Shown here piece after piece: positions 57,992 to 64,000 of a stretch of DNA of 64,000 nt. The notes beneath the pieces were generated by a model. It ran no database searches, had not been told where the DNA came from, and saw only the letters and a program-made list of their open reading frames with translations. Each line of letters opens with the position of its first letter. The stretch's first letter is position 1. Source of the DNA: Conexibacter sp. CPCC 205762 (lineage in GTDB: Bacteria; Actinomycetota; Thermoleophilia; Solirubrobacterales; Solirubrobacteraceae); contig NZ_JAUTDN010000008.1 in NCBI RefSeq assembly GCF_030646155.1, positions 1 to 64,000 of the forward strand. Direction: 5' to 3'. Position numbers and translations under genes: made by a program.

Positions 57992-59689
57992 ATGAGGTAC
58001 TGGGCACGAGCCCTGGGCGCGATGCTGGTCGCGCTCGCGCTCGCTGTCACCGTCGCCGCGTGCGGTGGTGACGACAACAGCTCGACGACGTCGTCGTCGT
58101 CCGGTTCGTCCACTTCAGGGGGTGGTGGATCGACCGCAGGCGCAAGACAAGGCGGCACCGCGACGGTGCTGATGGGCACGGCCCCCGATTACCTCGACCC
58201 GCAGCTCGCGTACACCACGCAGGCGGTCGAGGCGCACTGGATCAGCTACACCGGCCTGTTGACGTACCGCCACGAGGAGGGCGAGCCGGGCACGCAGCTG
58301 ATCCCCGGCCTGGCCGACGCGCTGCCGAGAATCTCCGACGACGGCAAGACCTACGAGTTCACGCTCCGCAGAGGGCTCAGATACTCCGACGGCACGGCCG
58401 TCAGAGCGTCCGACTACCCGTACTCGATCGAGCGCATGATCAGAATCCCGTGGGGCGGCAGATCGTTCGTCACCAACTACGTCGTCGGCGCCGCCGACTT
58501 CGACGCGGGCAGAGCGAGATCGGTCAGCGGCATCACCGCCGACGACGCCACCGGCAGAATCACGATCCGCCTGAGAGAGGCGTACGGCGCCTTCTCCAAC
58601 GTGCTCGCCTTCCCGGCGCTCGCGTTCGTGCCGAGAGGCACCGCGATCAGAAACCTCAGCAACGATCCGCCTCCCGGCGTCGGCGCGTACATCCTCACGG
58701 ACGTCGTCCCGAACCGCTCGTTCACGCTGAGAAAGAACCCGGAGTTCGCATCGTTCAGAATCCCCGACATCCCGACGGGGAACCTCGACACGATAAGAGT
58801 CAACATCGTCTCGAACACCAACTCCGAGGCGCAGCAGGTGCTCAACAACCAGGCCGACATCTTCGACTCTGGTGACACGCTGCCGCCGGCGCTGCTGCCG
58901 CAGATCGAGAGCCAGGCGAGAGACCGCTTCGCGCGCAAGCCGGTGCCGTCGACCTTCTACTTCTTCCTCAACACGACGAAGCCGCCGTTCAACAACGAGA
59001 AGGCCCGCATCGCCGTCAACATGGCGATGGATCGCGACGCGCTCAGCCGCATCGCCTCCGGCTTCCTCGAGACCGACTGCTTCTTCATCCCGAGAGGCAT
59101 CGTCGGCCACCCGACGAGCGAGTGCCCCTACGGCGACAGACCGGACCTCGCGGGCGCGCAGAGAATGCTCAGAGACGCCGGCCTCGAAGGCGCCCCCGTG
59201 ACCGTCTGGGGTCAGGAGCGCTCGCCGCGCAAGGAGTACATCGACTACTACACCGACCTGCTCAACAAGATCGGCTTCAGAGCGACCGAGAGAATCATCG
59301 CCGACACCGTCTACTTCCCGACGATCGGCAACGCCAGAACGGACCCGCAGACGGGCTTCGCCGACTGGCTGCAGGACTTCCCGAACCCGTCCGACTTCTA
59401 CCTGTTGATGGACGGGCGCTCGATCCAGCCGACCAACAACCAGAACTTCTCGAAGGTGAACGATCCGTTCATCCAGAGAGAGCTGAGAAGATTGAACGCC
59501 GTTCCGGCGACCGAGCTGGACTCGGTGGCCGACGAGTGGGCGGCGCTCGACGAATACACGGCCAGAAGAGCGTACGTCGCTGTGTACGGCGCGGAAGCGG
59601 TGCCGAAGTTCTTCAGCAACAAGCTGAACTTCGACTCGGTCTTCCACCCGCTGTACTTCAACGACTGGTCGACGCTGTCGCTCAGATAG
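57992..59689 (+). CDS. Peptide/oligopeptide ABC transporter substrate-binding lipoprotein
   Basis: A 565-residue family 5 binding protein (OppA/DppA type). Lipobox VAAC at residues 21-24 (LALAVTVAACGGDDN), then a Ser/Gly linker to the membrane. GTATVLMGTAPDYLDPQLAYT, KTYEFTLRRGLRYSDGTAVRASDYPYSIERM and RIAVNMAMDRDALSRIASG are family landmarks. Arginine is encoded by AGA in 30 of 45 cases by hand count, extreme for such a GC-rich genome. First gene of a complete transporter operon. Confidence 0.94.
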   Translation: MRYWARALGAMLVALALAVTVAACGGDDNSSTTSSSSGSSTSGGGGSTAGARQGGTATVLMGTAPDYLDPQLAYTTQAVEAHWISYTGLLTYRHEEGEPGTQLIPGLADALPRISDDGKTYEFTLRRGLRYSDGTAVRASDYPYSIERMIRIPWGGRSFVTNYVVGAADFDAGRARSVSGITADDATGRITIRLREAYGAFSNVLAFPALAFVPRGTAIRNLSNDPPPGVGAYILTDVVPNRSFTLRKNPEFASFRIPDIPTGNLDTIRVNIVSNTNSEAQQVLNNQADIFDSGDTLPPALLPQIESQARDRFARKPVPSTFYFFLNTTKPPFNNEKARIAVNMAMDRDALSRIASGFLETDCFFIPRGIVGHPTSECPYGDRPDLAGAQRMLRDAGLEGAPVTVWGQERSPRKEYIDYYTDLLNKIGFRATERIIADTVYFPTIGNARTDPQTGFADWLQDFPNPSDFYLLMDGRSIQPTNNQNFSKVNDPFIQRELRRLNAVPATELDSVADEWAALDEYTARRAYVAVYGAEAVPKFFSNKLNFDSVFHPLYFNDWSTLSLR

Positions 59690-59703
59690 GAAGTTGACCC
59701 GCG

Positions 59704-60819
59704 GTGGCAATCGATCCCGCCACGCCTGACACCGGCACCGGCGCGATCCGCACGGCCAGCGGCGACTCTGTCGTCGCCGCTGAGCCGGGCGGGGGCGCGC
59801 CGGCCGCCGGCATCGGGCCGTACAGACTCGCGCGGCGCCGGCTGCGCCGCAACAAGGTCGCGCTCGCCTTCGGGGCGCTGTTCGCGATCATCGTGATCCT
59901 CTGCTTCTGCGCGCCGCTGTATGCGGACCACATCGCGCACACGGGGCCCAACGACAACCACGTCACCGAGAAGGTGACGGTCGGCGGCAAGGAGAAGGAC
60001 GTCGTCTCGGTCAGCGGCCTGCCGATCGGGCCGACCTGGCAGGGAAGATTCCTGCTGGGCGCCGACCAGAACGGCCGCGACCTCGCGGTCCGCCTGCTCT
60101 ACGGCGGCCGCAACTCGCTCGAGGTCGGCTTCATCGCGACCTTCATCACGATGATCCTGGCGACGATCGTCGGGCTCGCCGCGGGCTACTACCGCGGTGT
60201 CGTCGACGGTGTGCTGGCGCGCATCCTCGACCTCATCTGGGCCTATCCGGTCGTCCTCCTCGGCATCGCGCTCGGCACCTCGCTGGCGCTCGGAGGACTG
60301 TCGATAGGACCGATAGAAGTGAGCGGGAACTCGCTCTTCGTACCGGCGGTGATCATCGGGGTCGTCTACATCCCGTACGTCGCCAAGCCGATCCGCGGCC
60401 AGGTGCTGGGGCTGCGCGAGAAGGAGTTCGTCGACGCGGCGCGCGTGCAGGGCGCCAGCTCGCTGCGGATCATGGCGAGAGAGATCCTGCCCAACGTCGC
60501 CTCGACGCTGATCGTCTTCCTGCCGCTGATGATCGCCAACGCGATCCTGCTGGAGGCGGCGCTGTCCTACCTCGGCGCCGGCATCCAGCCGCCGAACCCG
60601 TCGTGGGGGACGATGATCTCCGACGGCATCCGGCTGATCCCGAGCGCGATCCACCTGACCTTCGTCCCCGGCGCGATGCTCGTGCTGGCAGTGCTCGGCA
60701 TCAACGTCTTCGGCGACGGCGTCCGCGACGCGCTCGACCCGCGCGCGAGAGTGAAGATCAAGGAGAAGGAGACGGACAAGGTGAGCGACGATCCGGTCGA
60801 GTTCGCGGTGGAGCACTGA
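59704..60819 (+). CDS. dppC: Peptide ABC transporter permease (DppC-like)
   Basis: A 371-residue inner-membrane permease starting at GTG 59704. The N-terminal OppC-type extension (RLARRRLRRNKVALAFGALFAIIVILCFCAPLYADHIAH) precedes the extracytoplasmic segment LLGADQNGRDLAVRLLYGGRNSL. The binding-protein-dependent transport signature is EFVDAARVQGASSLRIMAREILPNVASTLIVFLPLMIA. The gene order is unusual in that this C-type permease precedes the B-type. It ends three bases before the next start. Confidence 0.93.
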   Translation: MAIDPATPDTGTGAIRTASGDSVVAAEPGGGAPAAGIGPYRLARRRLRRNKVALAFGALFAIIVILCFCAPLYADHIAHTGPNDNHVTEKVTVGGKEKDVVSVSGLPIGPTWQGRFLLGADQNGRDLAVRLLYGGRNSLEVGFIATFITMILATIVGLAAGYYRGVVDGVLARILDLIWAYPVVLLGIALGTSLALGGLSIGPIEVSGNSLFVPAVIIGVVYIPYVAKPIRGQVLGLREKEFVDAARVQGASSLRIMAREILPNVASTLIVFLPLMIANAILLEAALSYLGAGIQPPNPSWGTMISDGIRLIPSAIHLTFVPGAMLVLAVLGINVFGDGVRDALDPRARVKIKEKETDKVSDDPVEFAVEH

Positions 60820-60822
60820 GAG

Positions 60823-61773
60823 ATGGCTCGATTCGTCATCCGCCGCGTCATCTCGATGGTGCTCGTGCTGTTCGCGATCTCCGTCCTGACGTTCCTGATC
60901 TTCCAGGCGATCCCCAACGGCGACCCCGCCGTCCGGCTCGCCGGCCGCACCGCCACGCCGGAGCAGATCGAGCTGATCCGCCAGTCGTGGGGCTTCGACG
61001 ACCCGCTCTGGCAGCAGTACCTGACGACGATGGGGAAGATCCTGTCGGGCGACGTGATCTCGTACACGCAGCAGCTGAGCGTGATGTCGCAGATCAAGCA
61101 GGCGCTGCCGGCGACGCTGTCGCTGTCGATCGGAGCCGGCATCATCTGGCTCTTCTTCGGGATCGTCTTCGGCCTCTTCAGCGCGATCAAGGCCGGCAAG
61201 TTCACCGACCGCGCGCTGACGGTGCTGGCGCTGATCGGCGTCTCGACGCCGGTCTTCCTGCTCGGCGCCGTCGCGCTCTACTTCCTCGCGTTCAAGGTGC
61301 AGATCTTCCCCAACGGCGGCTACGTCCCCTTGACGCAGGACCCGATCGACTGGCTCTACCACATGCTGCTGCCGTGGATGGTGCTGTCGGTCCTGTTCAT
61401 CGGCGTCTACTCGCGCGTGCTGCGCTCCAACGTGCTCGACACGATGAGCGAGGACTACGTCCGCACCGCGCGCGCCAAGGGCATCAGCGAGAAGCGCGTG
61501 ATGGTCCGTCACGTCCTGCGCAACTCGATGATCCCGATCATCTCGCTGTGGAGCCTCGACTTCGCCGCCGTGCTCGGCGGCGGCGCGATCCTGACCGAGT
61601 CGGTCTTCAACCTTCACGGCGTGGGCCAGTACGCTGCCGACTCGATCCAGCAGCTCGACGTGCCGCCGGTGCTCGTCGTGGTGATGCTGGGCGCCTCGGC
61701 GGTGGTCGTGCTGAGCGCGCTCACCGACGTGCTGTTCGCCTTCCTCGACCCCCGCATCCGACTGACGGGCTGA
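60823..61773 (+). CDS. dppB: Peptide ABC transporter permease (DppB-like)
   Basis: A 316-residue permease. It has the DppB/OppB N-terminus MARFVIRRVISMVLVLFAISVLTFLIFQ, the conserved SWGFDDPLWQQYLT segment and the coupling loop EDYVRTARAKGISEKRVMVRHVLRNSMIPIISLW. Six helices are visible. With DppC it forms the channel. It starts three bases after the dppC stop. Confidence 0.94.
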   Translation: MARFVIRRVISMVLVLFAISVLTFLIFQAIPNGDPAVRLAGRTATPEQIELIRQSWGFDDPLWQQYLTTMGKILSGDVISYTQQLSVMSQIKQALPATLSLSIGAGIIWLFFGIVFGLFSAIKAGKFTDRALTVLALIGVSTPVFLLGAVALYFLAFKVQIFPNGGYVPLTQDPIDWLYHMLLPWMVLSVLFIGVYSRVLRSNVLDTMSEDYVRTARAKGISEKRVMVRHVLRNSMIPIISLWSLDFAAVLGGGAILTESVFNLHGVGQYAADSIQQLDVPPVLVVVMLGASAVVVLSALTDVLFAFLDPRIRLTG

Positions 61774-61780
61774 TCTGAGA

Positions 61781-62830
<1,050 letters not shown>

Positions 62831-63937
62831 ATGGCCGAACGCCTCTTGGAGGTCGAGCACCTCCAGCTCTACTTCCCGATCAAGCGCGGCGTGATCGTCG
62901 ACCGCACGGTCGGCAACGTGCACGCCGTCGACGACGTCTCGCTGACGCTCGACGAGGGCGAGACGCTCGGCATCGTCGGCGAGTCCGGCTGCGGCAAGAC
63001 GACGCTGTCGCGCTCGATCGTGCGGCTGCTGGAGCCGACCGACGGCGCGATCCGCTTCCGCGGCAGAGACATCACCAAGTCCGGCCGGCGCGAGCTGCAG
63101 CCGGTCCGCAGAGAGCTGCAGATGGTCTTCCAGGACCCGCAGGCGTCGCTCAACCCGCGCAAGCGCGTCGGGCAGATCGTCGGCGCGCCGCTGCAGCTGC
63201 ACGGCGCCTCCGCGAAGGAGATCGAGAGAAAGGTGCGCGAGCTGCTCGGCCGCGTCGGGCTCAACCCCGAGCACGTCAACCGCTTCCCGCACGAGTTCTC
63301 CGGCGGCCAGCGGCAGCGGATCGGGATCGCGCGGGCGCTGGCGGTCGAGCCGAAGCTGATCATGCTCGACGAGCCGGTCTCGGCGCTCGACGTCTCGATC
63401 CAGGCGCAGGTGATCAACCTGCTCGACGACCTGCAGGACGACTTCGGCCTGTCGTACGTCTTCGTCGCCCACGACCTGTCGGTCGTGCGCCACGTCTCCG
63501 ACCGGATCGCGGTGATGTACCTCGGCAAGATCGTCGAGTCCTCGCCGTCGGAGGAGCTGTACACGAAGCCGATCCATCCGTACACGGTCGGTCTGCTGGG
63601 GGCGATCCCGATCCCCGACCCGAGGCAGAACCGGGCGCGGCGGCGACTGGTCGTCAGCGGCGAGCCGCCGAACCCGATCGATCCGCCGAGCGGCTGCCGC
63701 TTCCGCACGCGCTGCCCGCGCGCGACGGAGATCTGCTCGCAGGTCGAACCGCAGTTGACCGAGTACGCCAACGGTCATGTGGCGGCCTGTCACCACCCGC
63801 TCAACGTGACACAGGCGGAGATCGCGAGCGCGAGACGGTCGCCGCTGTCGCCGGTCAGCGCCGGCGAGGACGCGCCCGACTTCGTCGAGGGCCACGACGC
63901 CGCGGCCGCGGCCGTCGCGGACCACAACCTCAGCTGA
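62831..63937 (+). CDS. dppF: Peptide ABC transporter ATP-binding protein (DppF-like)
   Basis: A 368-residue ABC ATPase, second of the pair. Walker [16 protein letters not shown], signature [19 protein letters not shown], Walker [13 protein letters not shown], switch His in FVAHDLS. A C-terminal Cys cluster ([17 protein letters not shown]) is present. After about residue 315 the tail ([27 protein letters not shown]) is variable. It abuts the stop of dppD with no gap and closes the five-gene operon. Confidence 0.95.
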   Translation: MAERLLEVEHLQLYFPIKRGVIVDRTVGNVHAVDDVSLTLDEGETLGIVGESGCGKTTLSRSIVRLLEPTDGAIRFRGRDITKSGRRELQPVRRELQMVFQDPQASLNPRKRVGQIVGAPLQLHGASAKEIERKVRELLGRVGLNPEHVNRFPHEFSGGQRQRIGIARALAVEPKLIMLDEPVSALDVSIQAQVINLLDDLQDDFGLSYVFVAHDLSVVRHVSDRIAVMYLGKIVESSPSEELYTKPIHPYTVGLLGAIPIPDPRQNRARRRLVVSGEPPNPIDPPSGCRFRTRCPRATEICSQVEPQLTEYANGHVAACHHPLNVTQAEIASARRSPLSPVSAGEDAPDFVEGHDAAAAAVADHNLS

Positions 63938-63946
63938 GGCGCGGCT

Positions 63947-64000
63947 TCACGGCTTCAGCGCCGCGCGCGCGACGGTCACCGCCGTCGCGCGCGCTGGCGC
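63947..64000 (-). CDS. Possible C-terminal end of a gene cut by the window edge
   Basis: Minus strand in frame from 64000 to TGA at 63949-63947 reads APARATAVTVARAALKP. The ending resembles the last strands of secreted actinobacterial beta-domain proteins. Only 17 codons are visible, so this is a weak call and overlaps the hairpin. Confidence 0.25.
   Translation of the reverse strand, partial: APARATAVTVARAALKP
63963..63994. terminator. Hairpin after the peptide transporter operon
   Basis: A perfect 13-bp inverted repeat (63963-63975 with 63982-63994) with a six-base loop lies 25 bp past the dppF stop. It could be the operon terminator. No T-tract is seen, and an open frame on the opposite strand also covers it. 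Confidence 0.45.

Overview
The window comes from a very GC-rich actinobacterial chromosome. Gene content (wax ester synthase/DGAT, DUF3052, DppBCDF-type transporter, a large ATPase-LuxR regulator, baeRF10 and DUF6131 proteins, an RlpA-like protein behind a c-di-AMP riboswitch) and many families of secreted proteins suggest the Thermoleophilia/Solirubrobacterales (Conexibacter- or Solirubrobacter-like). That placement is an inference from families and style, not from a marker gene. An unusual trait is heavy use of the arginine codon AGA, which supplies 30 of 45 arginines in the peptide-binding protein at 57992-59689. Genes are densely packed, with many ATGA start/stop overlaps, several GTG/TTG starts and a few probable leaderless transcripts. 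No rRNA, tRNA, CRISPR array or insertion sequence was seen.

Layout. 1-4.9 kb: PucR-type regulator divergent from alanine dehydrogenase, then NAD synthetase. 4.9-9 kb: wax ester synthase, the ydaO-type riboswitch with its RlpA-like target, and DNA polymerase IV. 9-12.7 kb: a lipoprotein phosphoesterase, a LacI-family regulator with two matching operators, and a DsbA-fold protein with a helix-turn-helix tail. 12.7-17.7 kb: a TrkAH potassium uptake pair and two coupled secreted proteins. 17.8-27.4 kb: housekeeping and redox genes (M28 peptidase, amine oxidase, thioredoxin-TPR, hydrolase, peroxiredoxin, DUF3052, MFS transporter, HAD phosphatase), a DUF892 protein, and a divergent operon of three tiny low-complexity proteins.

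28.3-37.4 kb is a haem/iron acquisition locus. It has a HugZ-like and an IsdG-like haem-degrading enzyme, a binding protein/permease/ATPase haem transporter, an HtaA-domain surface protein and a large five-repeat surface protein. Four TTAGG-N4-CCTAA iron-box-like sites lie in front of its transcription units. The model is that surface proteins capture haem, the ABC transporter imports it, and the two enzymes release iron when an iron repressor lets go.

37.4-48.8 kb is rich in general-stress signalling: STAS proteins, two sigma factors, a baeRF10 protein, and a stressosome operon (RsbU-like phosphatase, RsbR, RsbS, RsbT, RsbX) beside a divergent RsbW-like kinase and RsbV-like antagonist. 48.9-51.1 kb is a small accessory patch with an EamA transporter, a decayed MNT-HEPN toxin-antitoxin module and an intact nucleotidyltransferase-like gene paired with a small ORF. 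51.2-57.8 kb holds a large ATPase-LuxR regulator with an in-frame 24-bp repeat, a YihY membrane protein whose end overlaps an antisense DUF6131-like gene, an NAD-dependent epimerase and a MATE exporter. The window closes with a complete five-gene peptide ABC transporter operon (58.0-63.9 kb) with a readable promoter.
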